DNA of 64,000 nucleotides from Mucilaginibacter ginsenosidivorans (GCF_007971025.1 NZ_CP042436.1:1240001-1304000); one strand, 5' to 3'. Positions 32,866 through 41,687 are shown, counted from the first letter of the stretch. The notes: generated by a model from the sequence alone, not told the origin. Numbers and translations: made by a program.

Positions 32866-33246
32866 ATGGAAAAGCTAAACATTAAACACATCGACAATTT
32901 GCATAATGATGCAATAAGAGGCCTCGACTTTTACTGGCAGGAATTAACCATCCTAAGAAAACGCCTTGAGGAGATAGCAGCAGATAACACCAGCCACGAG
33001 GTTGCAGAACAGGTTGAACATTTCCAGAATCAGTTCACCATCCATAACGAACAGATAGACGAATTACGGCATGCTTTTCATCAAAACTTTAAAGAAATGG
33101 AGGTGCAGCTTGTTGAAACAGCGGGCTTTGCCGATGAAAGCACATTTGCGACAAATGAAGAGCTTTATGAACGTTATATAACTGAAGAGAGATTATTTAA
33201 CGAGTTGCGGCATGACTTTAACCGTTTTGCGGCTAAATGGATGTAA
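32866..33246 (+). CDS. Small helical protein of unknown function, family A
   Basis: 126 aa, no signal or membrane segment, almost all predicted helix with long charged heptads (coiled coil). I recognise no named family. It resembles the 144-aa protein at 60005: both share F-Y-x2-E-x3-L-R-x2-L-D/E-D/E near the start, a central heptad region and a C-terminal helix rich in E, L, F and K. Both sit behind tandem low-oxygen boxes. It is followed after 27 bp by the beta-CASP nuclease gene and probably co-transcribed with it. It may bind a stress partner or ribosomes; that is speculation. Confidence 0.8.
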   Translation: MEKLNIKHIDNLHNDAIRGLDFYWQELTILRKRLEEIAADNTSHEVAEQVEHFQNQFTIHNEQIDELRHAFHQNFKEMEVQLVETAGFADESTFATNEELYERYITEERLFNELRHDFNRFAAKWM

Positions 33247-33273
33247 CTATTTGGAATATTAAATTGACCTGAT

Positions 33274-34683
33274 ATGCATCCCGGATCAACTCCATTTGAC
33301 GATAAGGGCGTTTACCTGCAGTCGCTTGGTGCGGCCGAAACGGTGACGGGCTCGAAGCACTTGCTCCGAACCCCCGGATTTAACCTTTTGGTTGATTGCG
33401 GGCTGTTCCAGGGAATTAAGTACCTGCGCGAGAAAAATTGGGAGCCCTTGCCGGTCGATGTGGCGTCAATTGATGCAATGATCCTTACCCATGCGCACCT
33501 CGATCATTGCGGTTACATCCCCCTGCTTATCAAAAATGGATATAAGGGCAAGATATTTATGAGCAAGCCAACGCGCGATCTGACCGAGTTGATATTGAGA
33601 GATAGCGCAAAGCTGCAGGAAGAAGACGCCTGGAAAGCAAACAAGCACCGGTATACCAGGCATAGCCCGGCAAAACCGTTGTATGATACCCTTGATGTAG
33701 AAGCCGCCTTGCCGCATTTTGTCATAATAGGGATGGATGAGGCTTGTAAACTGAGTGATAATATATGGTTCAAGTTTTATTCGGCAGGGCATATACAGGG
33801 AGCTTGTACCGTTGAGGTCAACTGCTATGGAAAAACCATCATTTTCTCGGGCGATATTGGCCGGTACCATTCCGAATTGCTGCATCCGCCGAGCCATCCT
33901 GCCACTGCCGATTTTGTGATCATGGAATCGACCTATGGCGACCGCCTGCACGAAAAAGGTGACGTAGCCGATGAACTGGCACTGGTAATTAATAATACGA
34001 TTACAGCCGGTGGAAATATACTCATACCGTGTTTTGCAGTCGGTCGCGCGCAGGAGGTTATCCATCTTTTGTACAGGCTGAAAGCGAAGCGGGCCATACC
34101 GCCGATTGTACCGGTTTATCTTGACAGCCCGATGGCTGCCTCGGCCGGTAAAAGCCTGCTGAAATACCCGGAGTGGCTTACCGTTAGCCAAAAGGAATGC
34201 GCTCAAATGTTCAACGGCATTACCATTAACCAGGATTACGATGGTACCGAAAAGATTATCAGGCAAAAGGGAAGTAAGATAATACTGGCAGCCAGCGGGA
34301 TGCTGACAGGCGGCCGGGTGCTGGAGTATTTAAAACATTACGTTACTGATTCAAAAAATACAATTTTGATCATGGGCTTCCAGGCTGGTGGTACACGTGG
34401 CAGGGCATTGTTAAACGGAGCGTATGAGTTAAAGATACATGGCCAATATTATCCGGTAAGGGCAAATGTAAAGGAGATCGGCGGCTTATCGGCCCATGCC
34501 GACCAGCACGAATTGCTTACCTGGCTGAAAGAATTTGCTCCGGAGCCAAAGCGCGTTTACCTCGTTCACGGCGAACCTTCAGCGATGGACGCTTTAAGGG
34601 TGAAGATCAAGGATGAATTGAATATTGAGCCAGTGATTCCCAAAGAAGATCAAAGGCAGCTTCTGTTTAGTGTAAAGGGTTAG
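33274..34683 (+). CDS. Beta-CASP metallo-beta-lactamase RNase-like protein
   Basis: 469 aa. The metal site H73-A-H75-L-D77-H78 (HAHLDHCGY) is followed by GHIQGA and a GDIGR strand. The inserted beta-CASP domain (STYGDR, DSPMAASAG) and the C-terminal RMMBL domain (SAHADQHELLTWL, VHGEPSAMDAL) are present. This is the YSH1-like class of RNA processing nucleases. A cluster of the same protein with ppsA, Hsp20 and universal stress genes is known from low-oxygen regulons, where it probably degrades or trims RNA. Confidence 0.93.
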   Translation: MHPGSTPFDDKGVYLQSLGAAETVTGSKHLLRTPGFNLLVDCGLFQGIKYLREKNWEPLPVDVASIDAMILTHAHLDHCGYIPLLIKNGYKGKIFMSKPTRDLTELILRDSAKLQEEDAWKANKHRYTRHSPAKPLYDTLDVEAALPHFVIIGMDEACKLSDNIWFKFYSAGHIQGACTVEVNCYGKTIIFSGDIGRYHSELLHPPSHPATADFVIMESTYGDRLHEKGDVADELALVINNTITAGGNILIPCFAVGRAQEVIHLLYRLKAKRAIPPIVPVYLDSPMAASAGKSLLKYPEWLTVSQKECAQMFNGITINQDYDGTEKIIRQKGSKIILAASGMLTGGRVLEYLKHYVTDSKNTILIMGFQAGGTRGRALLNGAYELKIHGQYYPVRANVKEIGGLSAHADQHELLTWLKEFAPEPKRVYLVHGEPSAMDALRVKIKDELNIEPVIPKEDQRQLLFSVKG

Positions 34684-34733
34684 GATGACGCGCCCCTGTT
34701 AGCAGGCCGGGTGCAGTAATAAGCGGCAAATGA

Positions 34734-34767
34734 TGCTTTATATCAAATACTTAAGTGACGCCCGTCA
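34734..34767. promoter_or_regulatory. Tandem low-oxygen boxes upstream of the universal stress pair
   Basis: The perfect box TGACGCCCGTCA is at 34756-34767, centred 53.5 bp before the ATG at 34815. A weaker second box TGCTTTATATCA is at 34734-34745, centre 22 bp upstream. Confidence 0.75.
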
Positions 34768-34814
34768 TTCATCATCTTGCTGTGAAATAGAATATTTGTT
34801 CAGCAAAACTTATT

Positions 34815-35672
34815 ATGATGAAAAATATTCTTGTCCTTACCGATTTTTCCGAAAACGCCGCATCAGCCGCGGAAGCAGGCTTGCAGCTTGCCGGAAAGTT
34901 ACATACAGACCTACTGCTGTTTAATACTTACATCGATTATAAAACCATCACATCGTACGCCGGAGGCGGGTGGGATATAGACGGATTTTCCGAAAGGCAG
35001 CAGCACAGTAGGATCGGTCTTCAAACCTTAACTGAAGGCTTGGAGTCTTTAAGCTATCAGCTAAGTCCGGAGGATCGCAAACCCGCTATCAATACCGAAT
35101 CTGACGATAGCGACCTCGGGTTGGATGTAGCCGATATTATTCGTGAAAAAGATGTTGAGATGGTTGTAATGGGTGCACGGTCGGGTACAGAAAGCGACCT
35201 GATGTTTGGCGCCGACACCAATGCAGTGATCGACTATTCAACTCGTCCGGTTTTAGTTACCCCATCGGGAACTAAATTAAAAGATATCCATAAAATAGTT
35301 TTTGCCACCAATTTTGAAAAAGCCGACCTGGAAGCTATTCGCTTTTTAACCAAATTGGGGAGCTTGTTCCATTATAAACTGGAAATTATCCATGTATCTG
35401 ATCCCGAAAAAAGGAGTGCTGAAGACGAGGAAGCTGAATTTGCAGTTGGCCTCGCTAAAATAAAATATACCGGCCTGCAATACCACAAGATCAATGGTAA
35501 AGACGTTGTAAACAGGCTAAACCGTTTTGTAACAGAAATACCGGGCACCATGCTGGCCATGGTACATGTTCAAAATTCGTTCCTGGCGCGCCTGTTCCGG
35601 CATAGTACTGTAAAAAAAACCCTGACAGATCAAAAAATTCCCCTACTTGTTTTTCCATCGAAGATGAAATAA
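34815..35672 (+). CDS. Universal stress protein, double domain
   Basis: 285 aa with two UspA domains in tandem (about 1-155 and 160-285), each starting with an ILVLTDFSE-like or KIVFATNFE strand. The ATP-loop of the first domain reads GARSGTESDLMFGADT, in which the spacing and one glycine of the usual G-x2-G-x9-G pattern are altered, so nucleotide binding is uncertain. First of a two-gene unit under a strong low-oxygen box. Confidence 0.93.
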   Translation: MMKNILVLTDFSENAASAAEAGLQLAGKLHTDLLLFNTYIDYKTITSYAGGGWDIDGFSERQQHSRIGLQTLTEGLESLSYQLSPEDRKPAINTESDDSDLGLDVADIIREKDVEMVVMGARSGTESDLMFGADTNAVIDYSTRPVLVTPSGTKLKDIHKIVFATNFEKADLEAIRFLTKLGSLFHYKLEIIHVSDPEKRSAEDEEAEFAVGLAKIKYTGLQYHKINGKDVVNRLNRFVTEIPGTMLAMVHVQNSFLARLFRHSTVKKTLTDQKIPLLVFPSKMK

Positions 35673-35712
35673 ACCGACTCCACGATAATTTAAAAATTAA
35701 AACAGAACAGCC

Positions 35713-36579
35713 ATGAAAACTATCCTGATACTGACCGACTTTTCAGAGAATGCTGCGCACGCAGCTCTTTCCGGTGTAATGCTTGGTAAAAAAATACATG
35801 CCAATCTTTTGCTTTTTAACGCCAATGTGGCCCAACCAGTGGCGCCGGCCTATGCAGGTGGCATTACCGTGATAGATAATATCAGTTATATGGACGAGGA
35901 AAATAAGCGCCAGCTTGAACAGCTTGCCGATACGCTCAAACCTTTCTTATCGCAGGAGGAAACAGAATGGAGGCCTTCCTTACATTTCGAGGAGGGGCTG
36001 GGCGGACTTGCTTTGCAGGTGAAAAACCTGATCAGGGAAAAGGATATTGAAATGGTTGTTATGGGTGCGCGGACAGGCAGCGGCATCGACCACCTTTTAA
36101 CCGGCAGCGATACTTACTCGGTAATTGATGGTTCAAAAAGGCCGGTCCTGATCGTGCCGGCAGAAGCAGATCTTGCGCATGTGAGGAAAGTGGCTTTTGC
36201 GACAAATTTTATTGAGGCTGACATCAAAGCTATCCACTACCTCATCAAGCTTGGTCACATTTTCAACTATCATCTTGAGGTGGTCCATATCAATTTGCTT
36301 GGGGAAGATGATATAACAAAAGATCTGCGCAAAGCTGAGTTTATGAAACATGTTCACAGGCTTAGGTATACGAATATTGAGATCAAAGAGCTTTACGGGA
36401 AAGATGTGATCGGCCGCCTGAATAAATATTGTGAAGAGTCGGGGACCGACCTGCTATCGTTTACACATTATAAAAACTCGTTATTTTCAATTATTTTCCG
36501 TCAGAGTATAACCAAGAAGGCAATATCCAGGCAAAAAGTTCCATTGCTCGTATTCCCCTCAAAAAACGAACAGGATTGA
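35713..36579 (+). CDS. Universal stress protein, double domain
   Basis: 288 aa, the same double-UspA layout as its neighbour (MKTILILTDFSEN; second half KVAFATNFIEADIKAIH). The loop GARTGSGIDHLLTGSDT keeps the spacing to the final Gly-Ser but has Thr at the second Gly. It lies 40 bp after the first stress gene with no terminator between, so the two are co-transcribed. Converges with a minus-strand gene. Confidence 0.93.
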   Translation: MKTILILTDFSENAAHAALSGVMLGKKIHANLLLFNANVAQPVAPAYAGGITVIDNISYMDEENKRQLEQLADTLKPFLSQEETEWRPSLHFEEGLGGLALQVKNLIREKDIEMVVMGARTGSGIDHLLTGSDTYSVIDGSKRPVLIVPAEADLAHVRKVAFATNFIEADIKAIHYLIKLGHIFNYHLEVVHINLLGEDDITKDLRKAEFMKHVHRLRYTNIEIKELYGKDVIGRLNKYCEESGTDLLSFTHYKNSLFSIIFRQSITKKAISRQKVPLLVFPSKNEQD

Positions 36580-36590
36580 TGATCGGTTTT

Positions 36591-37103
36591 TTAGACGCGG
36601 TCTTTTATCTTTCTGATCCTGGCGCTAATTGAAGGAATGTTCTCGGTCTCTAGCCGGGTAATGATATGCATAAGGTCGTTTTTATAACCGGGGTGCATCA
36701 ATGCGATCTGGTAAAGACCTTGCAGGGAGTTTACCCGAACGATGCGGGAGTTTGAGGTGCATTCAGCCCAATTTTGCAGCATGAGCCACGCATGCTGCAA
36801 ATCTTTTGATTCTAATTTGACGCGTGGAATTAGCAGCGCTAAATGCCATTTTAATTCTTTATTCTCTGCTTTTTCTGAAAGTTTCAGTATGTCGCCTGGG
36901 TATTTTGCCAGGTATTCAGGTCTCGCTATGGTGATCTTTTCGACTGCGTCGGCTGCACGCATGGCTATGATCCTGTTTGGGCTGAATATTAACCTGAATA
37001 ATTCATCAAAATCCTCCTGGTTTTGTATAGCTGAAACGACCCTGTTACTTTCGCCGATAGACCTCAGGTCGTCCCCCGACAATAATCGTTCAAGATCACT
37101 CAT
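36591..37103 (-). CDS. HEAT-like helical repeat protein, 170 aa
   Basis: From ATG 37103 (MSDLERLL); an upstream TTG is less likely. The sequence is all helix with repeated pairs such as RIIAMRAADAVEKITIARPEYL and RIVRVNSLQGLYQIALMHP, as in HEAT/armadillo-type repeats that form protein-binding surfaces. Its start overlaps the stop of the upstream membrane-protein gene by 8 bp, so translation is coupled. No enzymatic motif. It is the last gene of a three-gene unit preceded by a low-oxygen box. Confidence 0.75.
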   Translation of the reverse strand: MSDLERLLSGDDLRSIGESNRVVSAIQNQEDFDELFRLIFSPNRIIAMRAADAVEKITIARPEYLAKYPGDILKLSEKAENKELKWHLALLIPRVKLESKDLQHAWLMLQNWAECTSNSRIVRVNSLQGLYQIALMHPGYKNDLMHIITRLETENIPSISARIRKIKDRV

Positions 37104-37500
37104 GCGATGCTTCAAGTTTGTTGAGAATATATCCTATCAGAACCAGCAGTAACCCAATAGAAGCCAAAATATAATGAAAGAAACTTGTTGTTTGGATCAT
37201 CAGCACCTGTATAATGATCCAGCTAAAAAGAATGCCTCCCTGCAGGATAACAAACCGGCAATACAGTTTTGTACGGAGTAAAACGGTGACAAGTGTCCAA
37301 AGCCCCAGGACGCCATTAGATAACAGAAGCAGTAATCCCGGTATGAAATAATCAGAGAACATAGAATGCCGGAGCAGGCCTGGCGATAGATGCAGCCTGC
37401 TTCCGTCCGGAAACATGACCAGGTTTAACCCGCCATAGACGGCACCGCCCGCATTGAATAATAATAGTGCAGCTGTCACAAGTCTCAAAAATTGTTTCAT
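37096..37500 (-). CDS. Four-helix membrane protein, 134 aa
   Basis: Hydrophobic segments at about 5-25, 50-72, 80-100 and 105-127 predict four membrane helices with short loops. No conserved motif recognised. Located between the small Cys protein and the HEAT-like protein, with coupled ends on one side and a 10-bp gap on the other, so it is the middle gene of a three-gene unit. Function unknown. Confidence 0.75.
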   Translation of the reverse strand: MKQFLRLVTAALLLFNAGGAVYGGLNLVMFPDGSRLHLSPGLLRHSMFSDYFIPGLLLLLSNGVLGLWTLVTVLLRTKLYCRFVILQGGILFSWIIIQVLMIQTTSFFHYILASIGLLLVLIGYILNKLEASHE

Positions 37501-37510
37501 CTCCCGGCAG

Positions 37511-37672
37511 TTAAATGCGGATGCCCGACTTTTTCATCTCTTCGGCAAGCTTTGCCGGAACAGGTCTGCACGAACAATTTTTTTGATGCTCGATGTGCCA
37601 GGTCACTTTTTGTTCAAATGTTGGGTTTTTAGGCATAGGATGATTTAAATGCCATTCTTTGTTCAGCTTCAT
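37511..37672 (-). CDS. Small conserved protein with a CSC motif, 53 aa
   Basis: From ATG 37672 (MKLNKEWHLNHPMPKNP). The only cysteines are in NCSCRP, after WHIEHQ. Similar 50-60 aa proteins with the phrases NKEWH, HPMPKN and CSCR are common in Bacteroidota, but have no known function. The His/Cys content would allow metal binding. First gene of its unit; the perfect box TGACAGTAATCA lies 52.5 bp upstream. Confidence 0.75.
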   Translation of the reverse strand: MKLNKEWHLNHPMPKNPTFEQKVTWHIEHQKNCSCRPVPAKLAEEMKKSGIRI

Positions 37673-37718
37673 GACTTCATTTTTCAACCAATTAAAGAAA
37701 AAACAGGGAGGCCCGGAA

Positions 37719-37752
37719 TGACAGTAATCATGCAAAAAAATGATCGGGAAGC
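37719..37752. promoter_or_regulatory. Low-oxygen box upstream of the 53-aa gene unit
   Basis: Perfect box TGACAGTAATCA at 37719-37730, centred 52.5 bp before the 37672 ATG. A poor second site TGATCGGGAAGC sits at 37741-37752, centre 22 bp further upstream, ending at the adjacent alcohol dehydrogenase stop codon. Confidence 0.65.
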
Positions 37753-38763
37753 TTATTTGGTATCCATCACCAGCACTGCGGCGCCTTTTACCAATCCGTT
37801 TCTGAGGCGGGCTATAGCTTCATTAGCCTGCGACAGCGGAAATAGTTCAGTTTGGGTATGTACGGTAATAGATTTCAGAAGATCAAAAAAATCGAGTCCA
37901 TCTTGCCGGGTCAGGTTGGCTACTGAGCGTAACACGCGTTCTTCCCAAAGCAGGTCGTACGAAAAAGCGGGTATCTCGCTCATGTGTATGCCGCCGCAGA
38001 TAACGGTTCCGCCCCAGTCTGTGTCCTGTAAAGCTTTCGGGATCAACTCACCTGCGGGTGCGAAAATAATTGACGCGTCGAGTTTTTCCGGTGGGATATC
38101 GCTGCTGCCGCCAACCCAAAAAGCGCCCAGGTCGCGGGCGAACGATTGCGATTTTACATCGCCGTCCCTTGTAAAAGCGAATACCTTTTTATTTTGAGCC
38201 TTTGCTATCTGTATCAATATGTGGGCCGCCGCCCCAAAACCATACATGCCTATATTTTTCGCAGCAGCATCGATCATATGGTACGACCGGAAGCCTATCA
38301 ACCCGGCGCAAAGCAAGGGCGCCGAAGCAGGATTGTGATATTGATCTGAAAGCCTGAAGCAATATTGCGCGTAGGCCACGGTATATTCGGCATAACCGCC
38401 ATCCATGGTGTAGCCGGTAAATTTTGCATTCTCACATAAATTTTCCCTGCCTTTTTTGCAATACCTGCATTTGCCGCAGGTATAACCCAGCCAGGGCACA
38501 CCGACAATATCACCGATACGGATACCCTCGACACCTGCCCCGACCGCAGCCACCGTCCCTATGATCTCGTGACCGGGAATGAGTGGCAATTTGGGCCCGG
38601 GAAGCTCGCCATCCAGCACATGAAGGTCTGTACGGCAAATGCCGCATGCTAACACCCTGATAAGTACCTGGCCATCAGAAGGCACCGGAACAGCGACATC
38701 CTGATAAACCAAAGCCCGGCCCGGCTCCTCAAACACCATAGCTTTCATTGTGGCAGCGTTCAT
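37753..38763 (-). CDS. Zinc-dependent alcohol dehydrogenase
   Basis: 336-aa medium-chain dehydrogenase. The catalytic zinc site begins CGICRTDLHV with GHEIIG, the structural zinc site is CGKCRYCKKGRENLC, and the nucleotide-binding stretch is GMYGFGAAAHI. It would interconvert an alcohol and an aldehyde with NAD(P). It has no box in its own upstream region and follows hsp20 behind a terminator, so expression may depend on readthrough or its own promoter. A fermentation role fits the island. Confidence 0.93.
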   Translation of the reverse strand: MNAATMKAMVFEEPGRALVYQDVAVPVPSDGQVLIRVLACGICRTDLHVLDGELPGPKLPLIPGHEIIGTVAAVGAGVEGIRIGDIVGVPWLGYTCGKCRYCKKGRENLCENAKFTGYTMDGGYAEYTVAYAQYCFRLSDQYHNPASAPLLCAGLIGFRSYHMIDAAAKNIGMYGFGAAAHILIQIAKAQNKKVFAFTRDGDVKSQSFARDLGAFWVGGSSDIPPEKLDASIIFAPAGELIPKALQDTDWGGTVICGGIHMSEIPAFSYDLLWEERVLRSVANLTRQDGLDFFDLLKSITVHTQTELFPLSQANEAIARLRNGLVKGAAVLVMDTK

Positions 38764-38848
38764 TGCATTGGTAAATTAAATGATGAATTTAGCAGTATTT
38801 ATATAATCATAACAAGTTTTCCAACCGCAGCCGTTCAAATAAAATAAG

Positions 38849-38870
38849 AAACGCCCGTCACCGGGCGTTT
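38849..38870 (-). terminator. Intrinsic terminator between hsp20 and alcohol dehydrogenase
   Basis: AAACGCCCG and CGGGCGTTT form a perfect 9-bp stem with a four-base loop. On the minus strand it is followed by a T-rich run. It lies after the hsp20 stop and should end most of that transcript before the dehydrogenase gene. Confidence 0.8.
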
Positions 38871-38914
38871 CCCAACTTAACTGATTGATTTGAAAATGGC
38901 AGTAAGCTAAAAGA

Positions 38915-39352
38915 TCAGTTTACCTTCACCTCTTTTTTTGAGATGGCCGCTTTGCCGGATTTCTCCAGATCGATAGTAAGCAGGCCATCGCGGTACCTCG
39001 CGTTAATAGCGTCTTCCTCCACATTGTCCGGTAAGGTGAATGTACGGGTAAAGGATGAACACGAAAACTCGCGACGGGTATAATTGTCCTTTTCTTCATT
39101 ACGCTCGCTGCTGGTCTCGGCGCTAATGGTTAACAGTCCGTTCTCGGTTGTTATTTTAAAATCATTTTTGTTAAAGCCCGGGGCTGCTACTTCTACTTCG
39201 TAATGGCCTTTTGCATCTTTAATGTTTACCGCAGGCAATGTTTCTCCATTAAACAATGTTTTGTCGAAGAACTTGTCTGTGTTCCAGAAATCTTCCATCA
39301 TTGACCTCAATGATGAAAATCCGTTTGGTTTTGTTTTTACTAAAGTTGACAT
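38915..39352 (-). CDS. Hsp20 family small heat shock protein
   Basis: 145 aa with a central alpha-crystallin domain (YEVEVAAPGFNKNDFKIT to RDGLLTIDLEK) and a short C-terminal tail. It forms oligomers that hold unfolding proteins without ATP. Hsp20 proteins are among the most strongly induced proteins of low-oxygen regulons, and the two perfect boxes upstream agree with that. Confidence 0.95.
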   Translation of the reverse strand: MSTLVKTKPNGFSSLRSMMEDFWNTDKFFDKTLFNGETLPAVNIKDAKGHYEVEVAAPGFNKNDFKITTENGLLTISAETSSERNEEKDNYTRREFSCSSFTRTFTLPDNVEEDAINARYRDGLLTIDLEKSGKAAISKKEVKVN

Positions 39353-39410
39353 AACGACTAATATTTAAAGTTTCTGTTATAAAGGTCGAAACATCAAAAC
39401 TTTTGTACCA

Positions 39411-39444
39411 TGACGGTGGTCAATGATTGGGGTGATTGTTATCA
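39411..39444. promoter_or_regulatory. Tandem low-oxygen boxes upstream of hsp20
   Basis: TGACGGTGGTCA (39411-39422) and TGATTGTTATCA (39433-39444). Both are perfect matches to TGAY-N4-RTCA with centres exactly 22 bp apart; the nearer is 64.5 bp from the hsp20 ATG. Confidence 0.85.
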
Positions 39445-39465
39445 CAATGCCGTTTCATCAACAGC

Positions 39466-40185
39466 TTATTCCCGCTCAAACAGCCATTTCAACGGCCTGA
39501 CTCTGCGTTTAGGCTTGAGGTTATATTGATTGATGCTTTTTTCAATGATCAATGCTTTAGCCTCTTCGATATCATCGGTTACCAGGAACAAACGGTCATC
39601 GTTTTCGCCAATGGTCGCATTAGTTTTCATCTGGTCAATATGGGCCAGCAACTCTTTATGATATTCTTTGCCAAAAATAATTATGGGGAAATTTTTGATC
39701 TTACGTGTTTGTATTAACGTTAACGCTTCAAAATATTCGTCCATTGTTCCGAACCCGCCCGGCATTACCACAAATGCAAAAGAATATTTTACCAGCAATA
39801 TTTTGCGAAGAAAGAAATGTTTAACGTCGACCCATTTATCCAGGTACGGATTCGGCTTTTGTTCTACCGGCAGCTGAATATTACAGGCAACCGAGCGCCC
39901 GCCAACTTCTTTTGCCCCCCTGTTTGCTGCTTCCATCAGGCCCGGCCCTCCCCCTGTCATTATCGTAAAGCCCAATTTGGCGAAAGCCCCGGCGGCCTCC
40001 CTGGTTAGTTCATAATAAGGATGGCCCTCCTTAAAACGTGCCGAACCAAATATGGTAATACAGGGCCCTATAAAATGCAGTGCGCGAAACCCACGTATAA
40101 ATTCAACCATAGTTTCGAGCGTGAACTTAAGCTCTTTGAGCCTGGAATGCGGCCCGTCAAGGAATACGATCTCTGATTTGTCCAT
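39466..40185 (-). CDS. LOG family protein (TIGR00730 type)
   Basis: 239-aa Rossmann-fold nucleotide-binding protein with GGGPGLMEA at 78-86 and PGGFGTMDE at 142-150, the signature of LOG (Lonely guy) phosphoribohydrolases. These split nucleoside 5'-monophosphates into base and ribose phosphate; the plant enzymes release cytokinin bases, and bacterial relatives may salvage or clear nucleotides. Preceded by two perfect boxes. Confidence 0.92.
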   Translation of the reverse strand: MDKSEIVFLDGPHSRLKELKFTLETMVEFIRGFRALHFIGPCITIFGSARFKEGHPYYELTREAAGAFAKLGFTIMTGGGPGLMEAANRGAKEVGGRSVACNIQLPVEQKPNPYLDKWVDVKHFFLRKILLVKYSFAFVVMPGGFGTMDEYFEALTLIQTRKIKNFPIIIFGKEYHKELLAHIDQMKTNATIGENDDRLFLVTDDIEEAKALIIEKSINQYNLKPKRRVRPLKWLFERE

Positions 40186-40237
40186 AAGATGGTAATAAAT
40201 CTATTACAAACATCCCTGTTATGCAAGTTATCCTAAA

Positions 40238-40271
40238 TGACACGGGTCACGTAACTTACTGACTGCGGTCA
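40238..40271. promoter_or_regulatory. Tandem low-oxygen boxes upstream of the LOG gene
   Basis: TGACACGGGTCA (40238-40249) and TGACTGCGGTCA (40260-40271). Perfect matches, centres 22 bp apart; the nearer is 58.5 bp from the 40185 ATG. Confidence 0.85.
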
Positions 40272-40418
40272 TGGTGCTATTCTTTAAAAATCTCCTTTTT
40301 TGGCGCAAAGATCAAGTGTTTATTACCTGTATAAAGAAAACAGACGGGCTATCGGGGTCCTTTTTTGAGCGGATCAATCCACCCAATCGATAGTTGCTTT
40401 GCGGCAATAGTCAAAAAA

Positions 40419-40430
40419 TGACCTGTGTCA
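40419..40430. promoter_or_regulatory. Low-oxygen box upstream of the sensor kinase
   Basis: TGACCTGTGTCA, a perfect match, centred 76.5 bp before the kinase ATG. No second box at 22 bp. Its centre is 66 bp (three times 22) from the box at 40485. The spacer 40186-40500 holds this, the LOG pair and the 40485 box, and nothing else I can recognise. Confidence 0.75.
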
Positions 40431-40484
40431 TTTTTTTAAATAATTTAAAGCATTCTTCATAACCTGATGCATTTTAGATATTTG

Positions 40485-40496
40485 TGATAAATATCA
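40485..40496. promoter_or_regulatory. Promoter-proximal box abutting the kinase start codon
   Basis: TGATAAATATCA, a perfect 12-bp palindrome ending 4 bp before the ATG at 40501. A regulator bound here would lie over the transcription start or the ribosome-binding region, so repression is more likely than activation. It suggests negative autoregulation of the sensor pair. Confidence 0.7.
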
Positions 40497-40500
40497 TTTT

Positions 40501-41685
40501 ATGGAGAGCGCCGCTTTATTAAAAGCCATTATTGAGAACGCCATTGACGGCATCATCACCATTGATGAACGTGGGCATATCGAATCCATAAATCCCGCTG
40601 CGTGTGCCCTTTTTCAGTATACTCCCGGCGAGGTTATCGGTAAAAATATCTCCGTGCTGATGCCTTCGCCTGATCGTGAAAATCACGACGGATATCTTGC
40701 AAGATATCAACGAACGGGCGATGCCCATATTATCGGAATAGGGCGCGAGGTAAGGGGACTGAAAAAAGATGGCTCCGTTTTCCCTTTCAGGTTAGGGGTA
40801 AGTCAGGTTCAATATTCAGGGCGAATAATTTACAATGGGTTTATTCATGATCTGACGCGCGAAAAAGATGCTGAAGAAAAATTGAGAGGTTATGCGGCTA
40901 AACTGGAGGAGTTAGTCGAAGAGCGTACCAGTTCATTAAAAGAAACTGTACTGGCACTACAGGCGGCCAAAGAGGAGGTGAGCTTATCGCTTGAAAAAGA
41001 AAAGGAGCTAAGCCAGCTAAAAAGCCGGTTTGTGTCGATGGCGTCGCATGAATTCAGGACGCCCTTAAGTGCAATACAGCTTTCCGCCGTATTGATAGAG
41101 AAATATTCTGCACAAAAGGATAACGAAAACATAGCCAAACATATAGCAAAAATAAAGAATGCAGTTCGCAACCTGACTTCAATATTAAATGACTTTCTTT
41201 CGCTCGAGAAGCTGGAAGCAGGGAAAGTGGAGCCCGTTTATGCTGAATTTGATATTGTAAAATTTGCTGAAGATATCATCGAGGAAATGCAGATGGTGGC
41301 GAAGCAAAACCAGCTGATTGTTTATGAACATACCGGCACTGAAAGTCTCGCAAAGCTGGACCAGGCCCTGCTGAAGAATTGCATTATCAACCTGATAGGC
41401 AATGCCATTAAATATTCGGGCGAAAATACTTTTATTGAATTTAATACAGAAATAGCTGATAAGCAGTTATTTGTGACCGTAAAAGATAATGGTATAGGTA
41501 TTCCGGAAAACGACCAGAAGCACCTCTTCGAAGCCTTCTTCCGTGCGCATAATACCGGCAACATACCCGGAACGGGCCTTGGACTGAATATCGTTACACG
41601 ATATACCAACCTGATGAATGGAAAAATAAAATTTCAGAGTAAAGTAAATAAAGGCACATCATTCACTATCTCTTTTCCGCAATAA
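40501..41685 (+). CDS. FixL-like haem-PAS oxygen-sensing histidine kinase
   Basis: 394 aa, no membrane segment. Residues 1-125 form a PAS domain that matches rhizobial FixL: the stretch PDRENHDGYLARYQ and GDAHIIGIGREVRG aligns with Bradyrhizobium FixL. His62 would be the haem ligand (His200 there), Arg68 matches Arg206, His76 matches His214 and Arg82 matches Arg220, the residue that reports oxygen; all spacings are identical. Coiled coil 125-175 leads to the phospho-acceptor His183 (ASHEFRTP), the N box with Asn301 (NLIGNAIKY), DNGIGI and GTGLGL, all intact. It should autophosphorylate when oxygen leaves the haem and pass phosphate to the next gene's protein, whose ATG is 2 bp away. Confidence 0.9.
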   Translation: MESAALLKAIIENAIDGIITIDERGHIESINPAACALFQYTPGEVIGKNISVLMPSPDRENHDGYLARYQRTGDAHIIGIGREVRGLKKDGSVFPFRLGVSQVQYSGRIIYNGFIHDLTREKDAEEKLRGYAAKLEELVEERTSSLKETVLALQAAKEEVSLSLEKEKELSQLKSRFVSMASHEFRTPLSAIQLSAVLIEKYSAQKDNENIAKHIAKIKNAVRNLTSILNDFLSLEKLEAGKVEPVYAEFDIVKFAEDIIEEMQMVAKQNQLIVYEHTGTESLAKLDQALLKNCIINLIGNAIKYSGENTFIEFNTEIADKQLFVTVKDNGIGIPENDQKHLFEAFFRAHNTGNIPGTGLGLNIVTRYTNLMNGKIKFQSKVNKGTSFTISFPQ

Positions 41686-41687
41686 CT

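Noticed and set aside
33466-34266. A 266-codon minus-strand frame inside the beta-CASP gene
   Set aside because: Opposite-strand shadow of a well-defined metallo-beta-lactamase gene with intact motifs.
38851-38866. GCCCGTCACCGGGCG, resembling half of a TGAC/GTCA box
   Set aside because: The perfect AAACGCCCG / CGGGCGTTT stem shows it is a terminator loop; no TGAC half precedes the GTCA.
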